64,000 bases of DNA from Arthrobacter sp. CJ23 (lineage in GTDB: Bacteria; Actinomycetota; Actinomycetes; Actinomycetales; Micrococcaceae): assembly GCF_024741795.1 (NCBI RefSeq), contig NZ_CP102950.1, positions 1,860,001 through 1,924,000 of the forward strand, written 5' to 3'. Of the stretch, positions 17,593 to 26,561 are shown in pieces (within the stretch, counting starts at the first letter, position 1; every line of letters begins with the position of its first letter). Position numbers and translations under genes: made by a program. The notes under the pieces were generated by a model. It made no database searches. It saw only the letters and a program-made list of their open reading frames with translations, and was not told the DNA's origin.

Positions 17593-18084
17593 TTATGCGC
17601 CGGGCGCGGACCCGACGAGCCTGAGCGAAACGGAGTTGATGCAGAACCGCTGGTCGGTCGGCGTGCCATAGCCCTCGCCCTCGAACATATGCCCCAGGTG
17701 CGAATCGCAGGTGGCACAACGGACTTCAACGCGCTCCATGCCCATGGTCCGGTCATGCAGGTACCGGACAGTGCCCTCGGCCAGCGGTGCCCAGAACGAC
17801 GGCCAGCCGCAGTGGGAATCGAACTTCTCGTTGCTGGTGAAGAGTTCGGCGCCGCAGGCCCGGCATTGGTAGACACCCGCCGTGTGCGTGTCCCAGTACT
17901 CGCCCGTGTAGGGGCGCTCCGTGCCCGCCTGGCGCAGCACACGGAATTCCTCGGGGGTCAGCTCCTGGCGCCACTCGGCGTCCGTCTTCTCCACACAGTG
18001 CTCCTTCTCCGGGACGTCCTGGAGCGGGACACCGGCGGAGAGGTCGGCGGTCTCGAAGTATTTCCTGTTTTCAGCAGTGCTCAT
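17593..18084 (-). CDS. msrB: Peptide-methionine (R)-S-oxide reductase
   Basis: 163 residues. Repairs methionine-R-sulfoxide in oxidised proteins using thioredoxin. Two zinc-binding pairs, YQCRACGAELF and VRCATCDSHLGHMF, and the catalytic Cys in RFCINSVSLRL are present. FDSHCGWPSFW is the family signature. Follows an uncharacterised gene by 14 nt, probably in one operon. Confidence 0.95.
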   Translation of the reverse strand: MSTAENRKYFETADLSAGVPLQDVPEKEHCVEKTDAEWRQELTPEEFRVLRQAGTERPYTGEYWDTHTAGVYQCRACGAELFTSNEKFDSHCGWPSFWAPLAEGTVRYLHDRTMGMERVEVRCATCDSHLGHMFEGEGYGTPTDQRFCINSVSLRLVGSAPGA

Positions 18085-18098
18085 GCCTACACCAACGC

Positions 18099-18590
18099 TC
18101 AGGAGTCGCCGATAAATCCCGAGCCCGCATAGAGATGCAGCACGGGCAGCCCCAGCTGGTCCTGCGCTTTGTTGGCCCAGTCCGTGTGGAAGGTATCGGC
18201 GATGGCATGGGGCCGGGTGACCACCACGGCCTGCGCGGCGTCGAGTTCCTTGACCTTGGCCACCAGGCCAGCCACGGCACCGCCGTCGACGATCTCGCCG
18301 GTGACGCCGCCGCCCAGCCCCTCCAGGGCCGCCAGCGACGCCGCCAGGGCATCCGCTGCCTCGGCCCGCTCGGACTGCGGATCAGGGGCCGCAGCCAGCA
18401 GTTCCCGGAAGGCCTTCGCCACCTCCAGAAGCGAGAGGTTTTCCAGGAAGTCCACCAGCAGGTGACGCTCCGTGTTGGCGGGGACGAGGACCACCAAGGG
18501 TGCGTCGCCGCCGTCCACGAGCTTCTTGATGTTGGCACGGTCGTCAGGGCCCAGGGGCTCTTCGGTCAAAATGACGATTGGATCGCTCAT
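18099..18590 (-). CDS. Hypothetical protein, possible UspA-like fold
   Basis: 163 residues from ATG 18590. I do not recognise the family. The N-terminus PIVILTEEPLGPDDRANIKK, a long helical centre and a C-terminal AQAVVVTRPHAIADTF ... GLPVLHLYAGSG segment suggest an alternating alpha/beta fold like universal stress proteins. Length (~160) also fits, but the nucleotide-binding GxxG motif is not clear. Co-transcribed with msrB, so an oxidative-stress link is conceivable. Confidence 0.65.
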   Translation of the reverse strand: MSDPIVILTEEPLGPDDRANIKKLVDGGDAPLVVLVPANTERHLLVDFLENLSLLEVAKAFRELLAAAPDPQSERAEAADALAASLAALEGLGGGVTGEIVDGGAVAGLVAKVKELDAAQAVVVTRPHAIADTFHTDWANKAQDQLGLPVLHLYAGSGFIGDS

Positions 18591-18714
18591 GGCTACAGCG
18601 TAGACCCGCAGCACCGGAGCCGGCAGGGTTTTGGACGCCGATTCTCCTGGCCCCTGAACGGCGTGCGGCGGCCCTGGTGCTGCACCCCGCCCCCGCAGAG
18701 GCGAGAATGGTTCC

Positions 18715-19968
18715 ATGGCATCGACCACCCTGACTGCTCCCGTCCTTCCCGCAGACCGCACCATGTCCACGCGCGCCAAATGGGCGGTGGCCGGCATCGT
18801 GGCCGGCGGCGGCCTGGCCGGGCTGCTGGCAACGGGTTCCTCGGCGCTCGCCGCCTACTTCGCCCGCCGCGTCATCACGCCCACCGCGCGGGTGGAAGAC
18901 CAGGAAGTCCTCGCCGTGGTCCGCAGCGACGACGGCCTGCAGCTCATCCTTGCGGCCACGGAAGAGTCGGTCGTCGACGGCGTGTACAGCCTGTTCTTCG
19001 ACGGCGGCCGGGGCCATGCGCGGATCGGCCGGATCGTGTCCTACTCGCCCGCGGAGCGCACCGTGCAACGCGAAGTCGAGGCCGTCTACAGCGGCGACAT
19101 TTCAACCGCCCGCCGCGGCTGGTGGAGCGGCTCCGCCTACGCCGATCCCGCCGCGGTTGGCCTGGCAGCGGAAGAGCTGGCGATCGACGTCGACGGCGGA
19201 CAGGCACCCGCCTGGCTGATCCGTGCCGGGACGGCAGGACCGGCACCGGTGTGGGCCATCATGGTGCACGGCCGCGGCGCAACGCGGCTCGAAGGGCTGC
19301 GGGCCGTGCGCACGGCCCGCGACCTCGGCCTGGACAGCCTGCTGATCTCCTACCGCAACGACGGCCTGGCGCCCTCCGCTGCGGACGGCCGGTACGGCCT
19401 CGGCTCCACGGAATGGCGGGATGTGGAAGCGGCCATTGCCTACGCCCTGGCCAACGGAGCCAAGGAAGTGGTGCTCTTTGGCTGGTCCATGGGCGGAGCC
19501 ATCAGCCTGCAGACCGCGGACCTGTCACGGTACCGGCACCTGATCCGCGCGATGGTCCTGGATGCACCCGTCATCAACTGGGTGGACGTGCTGGCCCACC
19601 ACGCCGAAATCAACCGGATTCCCTACGCCGTGGGCCGCTACGGGCAGCTGATGCTCGGGCACCCGCTGGGCCGGCGCCTGACCGGCCTGGCCGCTCCGAT
19701 GGACCTGAAGACCATGGACTGGGACACCCGGGCCGTGGAGCTCAGGACTCCCACCCTGGTGATCCACAGCGTGGACGATGACTACGTGCCGTACGGTCCC
19801 TCGGCCAGCCTCGCGGAGAAGAACCCGGAGATGGTGACGTTCGAGCCGTTCACGGGGGCACGGCACACGCACGAGTGGAATGCGGACCCGCAGAAATGGG
19901 ACCGCCTGGTGCGCGCCTGGCTGCAGCGGCAGCTGGCCCCACGCACGAATCCCGGGCCGCTGTCTTAG
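18715..19968 (+). CDS. Membrane-anchored alpha/beta hydrolase
   Basis: 417 residues. A hydrophobic segment at ~24-48 (WAVAGIVAGGGLAGLLATGS is part of it) should anchor the protein in the membrane. The catalytic domain has IMVHGRGATR (oxyanion region), the nucleophile elbow FGWSMGGA, Asp in HSVDDDYVPYG and His in ARHTHEW, the full serine hydrolase triad in the usual order. Arrangement resembles YfhR/BEM46-type hydrolases. Substrate unknown. Monocistronic and divergent from the msrB unit. Confidence 0.87.
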   Translation: MASTTLTAPVLPADRTMSTRAKWAVAGIVAGGGLAGLLATGSSALAAYFARRVITPTARVEDQEVLAVVRSDDGLQLILAATEESVVDGVYSLFFDGGRGHARIGRIVSYSPAERTVQREVEAVYSGDISTARRGWWSGSAYADPAAVGLAAEELAIDVDGGQAPAWLIRAGTAGPAPVWAIMVHGRGATRLEGLRAVRTARDLGLDSLLISYRNDGLAPSAADGRYGLGSTEWRDVEAAIAYALANGAKEVVLFGWSMGGAISLQTADLSRYRHLIRAMVLDAPVINWVDVLAHHAEINRIPYAVGRYGQLMLGHPLGRRLTGLAAPMDLKTMDWDTRAVELRTPTLVIHSVDDDYVPYGPSASLAEKNPEMVTFEPFTGARHTHEWNADPQKWDRLVRAWLQRQLAPRTNPGPLS

Positions 19969-20010
19969 CCGCGCAGGCCTGGTCCGGGCGGGCGGCGGGT
20001 AGCGGGGTGT

Positions 20011-20508
20011 TCAGCCCCTGGCTGAGCCGATGCGTGCCGTCAGGGCGCCGGTCAACCGCACGAGCTCGGCCGGATCGAGTTCGATGTCCAGCCCGCGGCG
20101 GCCGCCTGAGACCAACACGGTCTCGAAATTGAAGGCCGATTCATCGAGCACCGTGGGGGAGGGCTGGCGCTGGCCCAGCGGCGAAATGCCGCCCAGTACG
20201 TAGCCTGTGCGGCGTTCGGCTGCCTTGGGATCGGCCATCGCGGCCTTCTTCGCGCCCAGGGCGGCGGCCACGGCCTTCAGGTCCAGCGTTCCGCCCACGG
20301 GCACGATCCCGACGGCGAGCCTGCCCTCGATGTCCACCATCAGCGTCTTGAAGACCCGTGCGGGGTCGATGCCCAGCACGTCCGCTGCCTCCATGCCATA
20401 GCTGGCCGCGGAGGGGTCGTGGGCGTAGGGATGCAGCGTAAAGGAAACGCCGGCCGCAGCCAGAACGGCTGTGGCCGGCGTCCCCTGTGAAGCCAGTTTC
20501 TTGGCCAT
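20011..20508 (-). CDS. ybaK: Cys-tRNA(Pro)/Cys-tRNA(Cys) deacylase
   Basis: 165 residues. Trans-editing enzyme that hydrolyses mischarged tRNA. YbaK/EbsC features: HPYAHDPSAASYGMEAA, RVFKTLMVDIEGRLAVGIVP with the conserved Lys, and the GGISPLGQR motif. Last gene of a sulfurtransferase-SufE-YbaK operon, 18 nt after sufE. Confidence 0.93.
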   Translation of the reverse strand: MAKKLASQGTPATAVLAAAGVSFTLHPYAHDPSAASYGMEAADVLGIDPARVFKTLMVDIEGRLAVGIVPVGGTLDLKAVAAALGAKKAAMADPKAAERRTGYVLGGISPLGQRQPSPTVLDESAFNFETVLVSGGRRGLDIELDPAELVRLTGALTARIGSARG

Positions 20509-20526
20509 GTGGTTCTGCGGTGCCTC

Positions 20527-20985
20527 TCAGGACTCCAGGCGGTTTGCGGCCGCCACCTTGCGCTTGATCCGTCCGAGCATTGCGGTCATGCCGCGCATGC
20601 GCAAGGGTGTGATGGCCCGCGTCAGCCCCAGTAGTTCCGGCATGTCGTCCGGAACAGCAAGGATCTCCGCGGCCGTCAGGCCGTCCAGGCCCTCATGAAG
20701 GACACCAGCGAAGCCCCGCGTGGTGGGGGCTTCGGGCGGAGCCTTGAAGAACAAGCGGTAGGCCGGGGCGCCGTCGGGCGTTTTCTCCGACTCGATGGTC
20801 AGGAACAACGGCGACTGGCACTCCACCACCTGTTCCAGCAGCTCCGGGTGGTCCTTCAGGCGCTCCGGAAGTTCCGGCAGCCCGCGGGAAAACTCCAGCA
20901 GCAGCTGCAGGCGGTCCGGTTCGGTCAGCGCCTGGAAGTCATCGACGATTTCCGCCAAAGCGGCGGGCAAAGTATTCGTATTCAT
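20527..20985 (-). CDS. sufE: SufE family sulfur acceptor protein
   Basis: 152 residues from ATG 20985. SufE accepts persulfide sulfur from a cysteine desulfurase for Fe-S cluster assembly. VVECQSPLFL carries the conserved Cys (usually ECQSxVW), and the domain continues with TTRGFAGVLHEGLDGLTAAE (20 residues) and a MRGMTAMLGRIKRK C-terminus. The Suf cluster itself is not in the window. Lies 71 nt after the rhodanese gene, consistent with a shared sulfur-transfer role. Confidence 0.9.
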   Translation of the reverse strand: MNTNTLPAALAEIVDDFQALTEPDRLQLLLEFSRGLPELPERLKDHPELLEQVVECQSPLFLTIESEKTPDGAPAYRLFFKAPPEAPTTRGFAGVLHEGLDGLTAAEILAVPDDMPELLGLTRAITPLRMRGMTAMLGRIKRKVAAANRLES

Positions 20986-21056
20986 TGCTTCCAGCTTACG
21001 CAGAACGGGCCGAATGCGCCGTATGGGCTTGGACACTACATGGCACGGGCGGGTTG

Positions 21057-21980
21057 TTACTTTCCGGCGAGGGCCGGTACAGAACCGCGCTCGGCACCCT
21101 TGACGATCGGGACGCGCACAGCATTGCCCCATTCGGTCCAGGAGCCGTCGTAATTGCGCACGGTGTCGAAGCCCAGCAGGTACTTCAAGGCGAACCAGGT
21201 GTGGCTGGAACGCTCGCCGATGCGGCAGTAAGCCACTACGTCGTCGCCGGCCTGCAGCCCGGCCTCGCCCAGGTACAGGGCCTCGAGCTCGGTGCGGGTG
21301 CGGTAGGTTCCGTCTTCGGCGGCCGCGCGCGCCCACGGGATGGACGCGGCGGTGGGGATGTGCCCGCCTCGCAGCGCGCCCTCTTCCGGGTACGCGGGCA
21401 TGTGGGTGCGCTGGCCGGTGTACTCCTCAGGCGAACGGACATCGATCAGCGGCTTGCCGAAGTGTGCCAGCACGTCGTCCTTGAAGGCGCGGATGGGGGC
21501 GTCGTCGCGCTCCACCACGGGGTAGTCGCCGGCGGCGGGCTGCGGGACGTCGGTGGTCACCTCGCGGCCTTCGGCGATCCACTTGTCGCGGCCGCCGTCG
21601 AGCAGGCGGACGTCTTCGTGGCCGAAGAGGGTGAAGACCCAGAGGGCGTAGGCGGCCCACCAGTTGGACTTGTCGCCGTAGATCACCACGGTGGTGTCGC
21701 GGGAGATGCCCTTGGCGGAGGCCAGTGCGGCGAACGCGGCGCCGTCGACGTAGTCACGGGTGACCTCGTCGTTCAGGTCCGTGTGCCAGTCGATCTTGAC
21801 GGAGCCCCGGATGTGGCCGGTTTCGTAGAGGAGGACGTCCTCATCGGATTCGACGACGACCAGCTTGCCGTCGGCAATGGCACCGCTTTCGAGGGCCGCT
21901 GCAAGCCACTCGGTGGAGACGAGGCGTTCCGGGTTCGCGTACTCGGCGAACTTTTCGTTCTGTTCAACGGGGTAGGACAT
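21057..21980 (-). CDS. sseA: Thiosulfate/3-mercaptopyruvate sulfurtransferase (two rhodanese domains)
   Basis: 307 residues. Tandem rhodanese domains: an inactive N-terminal one ([20 protein letters not shown] is 20 residues of it) and a C-terminal one with the active-site Cys in [22 protein letters not shown] is the loop typical of actinobacterial thiosulfate sulfurtransferases of the CysA2 type. First gene of the operon with sufE and ybaK. Confidence 0.9.
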   Translation of the reverse strand: MSYPVEQNEKFAEYANPERLVSTEWLAAALESGAIADGKLVVVESDEDVLLYETGHIRGSVKIDWHTDLNDEVTRDYVDGAAFAALASAKGISRDTTVVIYGDKSNWWAAYALWVFTLFGHEDVRLLDGGRDKWIAEGREVTTDVPQPAAGDYPVVERDDAPIRAFKDDVLAHFGKPLIDVRSPEEYTGQRTHMPAYPEEGALRGGHIPTAASIPWARAAAEDGTYRTRTELEALYLGEAGLQAGDDVVAYCRIGERSSHTWFALKYLLGFDTVRNYDGSWTEWGNAVRVPIVKGAERGSVPALAGK

Positions 21981-22188
21981 GGCGATGGCCTTTCACTGAC
22001 AACGGACGGAGCCTGGCCGGGGAGCTGGTGCGCGTGGGAGCCGGGCGTGTTTCCAACACTAACCACGGCCCGCAAGGAATGCTCCCCCTTGGTCATATGG
22101 TGAAACATGGCCTTCGTCACGTCGCCGTTTTGGCCGTTCCAATGCCGGTATTCTTGCTGGGGACTTAATACCAGAAGAACGGACCACC

Positions 22189-23226
22189 TTGGTACAGATC
22201 GAACAACTGGCCGCGCGCACGCCGGCAGTTTCCGTGGATGAAATCCTCAAGGGTTTCTACCCTTCGCCCCGATTTGGCGAGGTGTCTTTCGACAGCTACC
22301 GGCCGGATCCTTCGCAGCCCAGCCAGGCGGCAGCGGTCAAGGCGCTCTCGGGCTTCGCTGACGGCGTCGGCGCCGACGACGGCGGCGGGCTCTTCAAGAA
22401 GTTCTTCGCCAAGAAGCCGGCCACCCGGGCAGGCATCTACCTCGACGGCGGCTTCGGCGTTGGAAAGACCCACCTCCTGGCGTCCCTGTGGCACGCCGCT
22501 CCGGGTCCCAAGGCCTTCGGCACCTTTGTGGAGTACACCAACCTGGTGGGCGCCCTGTCCTTCCGGAAGACCGTGGAGGCGCTGAGCCACTACAAGCTGG
22601 TCTGCATCGACGAGTTCGAACTCGATGACCCGGGCGACACCGTGCTGATGTCCCGCCTCATGCGCGAACTCGCCGACGCCGGCGTGAAGCTTGCTGCCAC
22701 CTCCAACACGCTGCCGGGTTCACTCGGCGAGGGCCGCTTTGCCGCCGTCGACTTCCAGCGCGAGATCCAGGTCCTTGCGGACCAGTTCGACGTCGTAAGG
22801 ATCGACGGCGAGGACTTCCGCCACCGCGGCCTGCCGGCGGCTCCCGCGCCGTTGAAGAACGACGAGCTCAAGCACCGCATGCATGCCGAGTTCGATGGCA
22901 AGACCGTGGCCGTGGACGATTTCGGGGGCCTCATCCACCACCTTGCCGGCGTGCACCCGAGCCGCTACCGCCAGCTCATCTCAGGGATCGACGGCGTCGT
23001 GTGGCGGGACGTGGAGACCATCACCGAGCAGGCTGTGGCCTTGCGCTTTGTGGTGCTCGCGGACCGTCTGTACGACAAGGATGTGCCCATCCTGGCCAGC
23101 GGCGTGCCGTTCGACAAGCTGTTCACCGAGGACATGATGAGCGGCGGGTACATGAAGAAGTACTTCCGCGCGGTGTCCCGCCTCACCGCGCTGGCACGTG
23201 AAGGCCAGAACCACGAACCCGCGTAG
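22189..23226 (+). CDS. zapE: Cell division protein ZapE (AFG1-like ATPase)
   Basis: 345 residues. The start is TTG 22189; the protein then begins MVQIEQLAAR, and no better in-frame start is seen. P-loop ATPase with Walker A GGFGVGKTHLLA and Walker B KLVCIDEFELDD; SDTVLMSRLM-like and ATSNTLPGSL segments complete the AAA+ core. In proteobacteria ZapE acts on FtsZ rings; the role in actinobacteria is less certain. Divergent from the sulfurtransferase operon. Confidence 0.9.
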   Translation: MVQIEQLAARTPAVSVDEILKGFYPSPRFGEVSFDSYRPDPSQPSQAAAVKALSGFADGVGADDGGGLFKKFFAKKPATRAGIYLDGGFGVGKTHLLASLWHAAPGPKAFGTFVEYTNLVGALSFRKTVEALSHYKLVCIDEFELDDPGDTVLMSRLMRELADAGVKLAATSNTLPGSLGEGRFAAVDFQREIQVLADQFDVVRIDGEDFRHRGLPAAPAPLKNDELKHRMHAEFDGKTVAVDDFGGLIHHLAGVHPSRYRQLISGIDGVVWRDVETITEQAVALRFVVLADRLYDKDVPILASGVPFDKLFTEDMMSGGYMKKYFRAVSRLTALAREGQNHEPA

Positions 23227-23296
23227 AACGGTCGGCTGAACGAGGTGCCTGGTGGGCCAATGGGCCTGCCAAGCGCAAGCCGCGGTTAAATGCCAA

Positions 23297-23332
23297 GGGC
23301 ACCGGCGTCGCCTCGCGGCGGGACCGGTGCCC
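23297..23332. terminator. Hairpin between zapE and the small antitoxin-like gene
   Basis: GGGCACCGG at 23297-23305 and CCGGTGCCC at 23324-23332, between convergent genes, with an 18-nt GC-rich loop that can itself pair partly. Confidence 0.5.
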
Positions 23333-23374
23333 CGTTGACGTAACTGTAAAGGGATCCCAGACCGGCAATGCCGG

Positions 23375-23596
23375 CTACTGAGCCTCACCTTCGGCGGGAG
23401 CCTCCTCGGCTTCACCGTCGATGTTGGACACGAAATCGGAAGCGGCGCCCTGGACTGCGTCAACCTGATCGGCGAACTTTCCACCGGTCTTTTCGTCGAC
23501 GAAGTCGCCGGCCTTTTCGATGCCATCCTTGATGGCCTCTTCGTTGCCCTCGATGAGCTCCTGAGCCTTGCCCTTCAGGTCGTCAAGTAATCCCAC
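23375..23596 (-). CDS. Rv0909-type antitoxin-like small protein
   Basis: 73 residues starting at GTG 23596, with GGGAGGT 4 nt upstream; the earlier GTG at 23602 directly abuts that site and is less likely. The sequence, MGLLDDLKGKAQELI then a short acidic helix and DKTGGKF-like EKTGGKFADQVD, matches the MT0933/Rv0909 antitoxin-like family common in actinobacteria. No partner toxin gene is next to it, so it may have an unrelated stress function, as many family members probably do. The acidic tail ends EEAPAEGEAQ. Confidence 0.75.
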   Translation of the reverse strand: MGLLDDLKGKAQELIEGNEEAIKDGIEKAGDFVDEKTGGKFADQVDAVQGAASDFVSNIDGEAEEAPAEGEAQ

Positions 23597-23712
23597 GGGC
23601 ACCTCCCTTCATTCGCGGAGCCAGATCGCCCCTCCGCCTCGAACACTAACACCGGAAAATGAGCCTGCCAAGGGTCCTTGTGACGGGGCGCTCAAGGGAT
23701 TTCCGCTCCGTG

Positions 23713-25185
23713 TCACCGCCCCGCCGCAGCGGCTGAGGAAATCCGGGCATTGGCGAGGTGCCGGGGGCTGTCCGGGTTCATCAGCGAGTGCTTCCGGCCG
23801 TAGCCGAAGTAGATCAGCAGGCCCACCACCAGCCAGACCCCGAACCGCAGCCAGGTCTCCCAGTGGAGCTGCGCCATGAGGAAAGCAGAGGCGAGGACAC
23901 CGAAGGCGGGCACCAGCGGCATGAAGGGGAGCCGGAAGGTCCGGGGCGCGTCGGGCTTCTTGTAGCGGAACACGATCACGGCCAGGCAGACCACCACGAA
24001 GGCGGCGAGGATGCCGATGTTGGTCAGGTCGGCCACGGCCTTGATCGGGAAGACACCGGCCAGCAGTGCCGAGGCGACGCCGGCGATCCAGGTGACGCGC
24101 TGCGGCGTTCCGTGCTTGTCCGTGCCGGCGAACCAGCCAGGCAGGAGACCGTCACGGCTCATGGAGAACCACACCCGGGTGACGCCGAGCAGGAAGGTCA
24201 GCATCACGGTGAGGATGGACAGCACCGCGAAGACGGAGATGATGGTGGCGATCACGGGAAGCCCGACGCCCTGGAATGCCGAGGCGAAGCCTGCAGTCGG
24301 GTTGATGTCCTTGTAGTTTTGCATGCCGGTCAGGACCAGCGTGGCGGCGACATAGAGGAGCATGGCAATGACGAGGGAGAGGACGATCGCCTTGGGCATG
24401 TGCTTCTTGCCGTCCTTGGCTTCCTCCGCGGCGGTGCTCATGGCGTCGTACCCGAAGACTGCGAAGAACACGGTGGCTGCGCCGGCCAGTACCGGGCCGA
24501 AGCCACTGGGCATGAACGGATTGAAGTTCTCCGTGTTGATGTAGAAGATGCCCAGCCCGATGATGAACAGGATGAGGACCACTTTGATGGCCACAGCCAC
24601 CAGCTCAAAGCGGCCAAACGCCTTGGTGCCGCGGGACAGGATCCAGGTGACCAAGAGGCAGACGAGGATCGCCGGAAGGTTGATGATGCCGCCCTTGCCC
24701 TCGTCCGCCGTCGACGTCATCCACGTCGGCATGTGGATGCCGATGCCGGAAAGGAAGGCGTCGAAGTAGCCGGAGATGCCGATCGCGACGACGGCCACGA
24801 TCGCAATGTATTCGAGCAGCAGGTCCCAGCCGATGAACCAGCCGATGATTTCCCCCAGCGCTACATAGCCGTAGGTGTAGGCCGATCCGGCCCGGGGAAT
24901 CATGCCGGCGAATTCGGCATAGGAGAGGGCTGCAGCGGCCGATGCGAGGCCGGCAACGAGGAACGAGATCAGCACGGCCGGGCCGACGGCGGGGTTGTTG
25001 CCGTCACCATGGGCCACCAGGCCGGCGAGCGAGAAGATCCCGACGCCGATGATGCCGCCGACGCCGATGGCTGTCAGCTGCCACAGCCCGAGGCTCTTGA
25101 AGAGGCCGCCGTGCTTGGCGTCTTCCTCGATCTCGTCGATCGGTTTCTTTCTCATGACGGACAGCGGTGAGGTTTGTTGGATCAT
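23713..25185 (-). CDS. APC superfamily amino acid permease
   Basis: 490 residues, about 12 transmembrane segments. The first helix has the substrate-binding GVGGIIGVGIFSLAG motif typical of the APC family (CAT/YfnA type), and EFAGMIPRAGSAYTYGYV lies in TM2-3. It is expected to take up cationic or other amino acids with protons. Substrate cannot be named. The N-terminus (KKPIDEIEEDAKHGGLFKSL) is cytoplasmic, as in the cationic amino acid transporter branch. Monocistronic. Confidence 0.88.
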   Translation of the reverse strand: MIQQTSPLSVMRKKPIDEIEEDAKHGGLFKSLGLWQLTAIGVGGIIGVGIFSLAGLVAHGDGNNPAVGPAVLISFLVAGLASAAAALSYAEFAGMIPRAGSAYTYGYVALGEIIGWFIGWDLLLEYIAIVAVVAIGISGYFDAFLSGIGIHMPTWMTSTADEGKGGIINLPAILVCLLVTWILSRGTKAFGRFELVAVAIKVVLILFIIGLGIFYINTENFNPFMPSGFGPVLAGAATVFFAVFGYDAMSTAAEEAKDGKKHMPKAIVLSLVIAMLLYVAATLVLTGMQNYKDINPTAGFASAFQGVGLPVIATIISVFAVLSILTVMLTFLLGVTRVWFSMSRDGLLPGWFAGTDKHGTPQRVTWIAGVASALLAGVFPIKAVADLTNIGILAAFVVVCLAVIVFRYKKPDAPRTFRLPFMPLVPAFGVLASAFLMAQLHWETWLRFGVWLVVGLLIYFGYGRKHSLMNPDSPRHLANARISSAAAAGR

Positions 25186-25354
25186 GGGGGCTCCTGCCTG
25201 CGGCGTGGAATGTCGATTGCTTCGAAGTACATTATGCGAGGCGTATCACATTAGATAAAGCGACTTCTTCTTAGCGGTATCGGTTAGTTCTGCTGATGAA
25301 TTTGTTCGTTTGGAGCGGGAAGGAGGGGACTCTTGTGACCTGATTCCGGGCACA

Positions 25355-25384
25355 AAAAAGGCAGCTCCGAGGAGCTGCCTTTTT
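25355..25384 (-). terminator. Terminator of the tRNA operon
   Basis: 14-bp inverted repeat AAAAAGGCAGCTCC/GGAGCTGCCTTTTT, followed on the minus strand by a T-run; it ends the minus-strand tRNA operon. Confidence 0.85.
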
Positions 25385-25389
25385 CATTA

Positions 25390-25465
<76 letters not shown>

Positions 25466-25523
25466 ACATGAAGAATGTCCTGGCAAATGCCAGGCCTTCA
25501 ACAACAAGCAAGTTGCCTTGCTC

Positions 25524-25598
25524 TGGTGGGCGATACTGGGATCGAACCAGTGACCTCTTCCGTGTCAGGGAAGCGCGCTACCGCTGCGCCAATCGCCC
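25524..25598 (-). tRNA. tRNA-Val (GAC), copy 1
   Basis: Acceptor GGGCGAT/ATCGCCC, anticodon loop CTGACAC with anticodon GAC, T-arm CTGGTTCGATCCCAG, CCA encoded. Confidence 0.95.
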
Positions 25599-25622
25599 GT
25601 TTCCGGGTCCTTCGAGAAGGAG

Positions 25623-25695
<73 letters not shown>

Positions 25696-25753
25696 ACATG
25701 AAGAATGTCCTGGCAAATGCCAGGCCTTCAACAACAAGCAAGTTGCCTTGCTC

Positions 25754-25828
25754 TGGTGGGCGATACTGGGATCGAACCAGTGACCTCTTCCGTGTCAGGG
25801 AAGCGCGCTACCGCTGCGCCAATCGCCC
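25754..25828 (-). tRNA. tRNA-Val (GAC), copy 2
   Basis: Identical to copy 1, including encoded CCA. Confidence 0.95.
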
Positions 25829-25867
25829 ATCGAATCCAACCGAAGTCGGAAACCATGGTTTTCACCG

Positions 25868-25938
25868 AGGTGGGTACGGGATTCGAACCCGTGTATACGG
25901 CTTTGCAGGCCGCTGCCTCGCCTCTCGGCCAACCCACC
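25868..25938 (-). tRNA. tRNA-Cys (GCA)
   Basis: Acceptor GGTGGGT/ACCCACC, anticodon loop CTGCAAA with anticodon GCA, T-arm CGGGTTCGAATCCCG; CCA not encoded. Confidence 0.95.
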
Positions 25939-25985
25939 GTGTAAGCAGAATTCCGAGGAACAATTTGCTTTGACAGTGCCTTGCG

Positions 25986-26058
<73 letters not shown>

Positions 26059-26116
26059 AGTGTTGGAACGCCGGCCTGCCTCGCAGGCATTCCGTCGCTT
26101 TCCGACGAGTAAAAAC

Positions 26117-26143
26117 TCTATAGGAGGTTCCGGGAAACTCCAA
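26117..26143 (-). promoter_or_regulatory. Candidate promoter of the tRNA operon
   Basis: On the minus strand, TTGGAG and TATAGA are separated by 15 nt, about 60 nt before tRNA-Gly copy 3. The spacing is short for sigma-70-type promoters. The rest of the 305-bp gap to tRNA-Val(CAC) shows nothing else I can name. Confidence 0.35.
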
Positions 26144-26323
26144 ATCGAAGGCATGGAACTGGGTAGGAATGCGGCTGGATCGTTGAATTTGCGGGGTTTT
26201 TGGTGAGTTTCAAGCGTGTAATTCCATGGCTGTAGTTCGGAGGGGGCGCGGTTGCTGCGGGTATGCCGGACGGGAATGCATAGCCGCTGGTCAGGGCCGT
26301 TTGTGCTGCGTTTGTGCTCCGTT

Positions 26324-26351
26324 TTGCATTCCGGTCAGCGTCGGCTAGTCT
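26324..26351 (+). promoter_or_regulatory. Candidate promoter of tRNA-Val(CAC)
   Basis: TTGCAT, 16-nt spacer, TAGTCT, ending 12 nt before the mature tRNA 5' end. Confidence 0.5.
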
Positions 26352-26363
26352 TCTTATGCACCG

Positions 26364-26435
26364 GGGCGATTGGCGCAGTGGTAGCGCGCTTCGTTCACAC
26401 CGAAGAGGTCACTGGTTCGAACCCAGTATCGCCCA
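26364..26435 (+). tRNA. tRNA-Val (CAC)
   Basis: Acceptor GGGCGAT/ATCGCCC, anticodon stem CTTCG/CGAAG with loop TTCACAC (anticodon CAC), T-arm CTGGTTCGAACCCAG; CCA not encoded. Confidence 0.95.
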
Positions 26436-26441
26436 CACATC

Positions 26442-26487
26442 AAGGTCCGCCTGATCCATGAATACATGGATCAGGCGGACCTTTTTT
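26442..26487 (+). terminator. Terminator after tRNA-Val(CAC)
   Basis: Perfect 19-bp stem (26442-26460/26465-26483), AATA loop, followed by a T-run. Confidence 0.92.
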
Positions 26488-26561
26488 GTTGCCACAAGGT
26501 GTGCCCGCCCTATCGTCGCCCACGGACCCATATTGTCCGGGCCATGTGAAAGAGTCTTTCC

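Noticed and set aside
23375..23596. Complete toxin-antitoxin pair with the Rv0909-like gene
   Set aside because: No toxin-like gene adjacent: neighbours are zapE and an amino acid permease.
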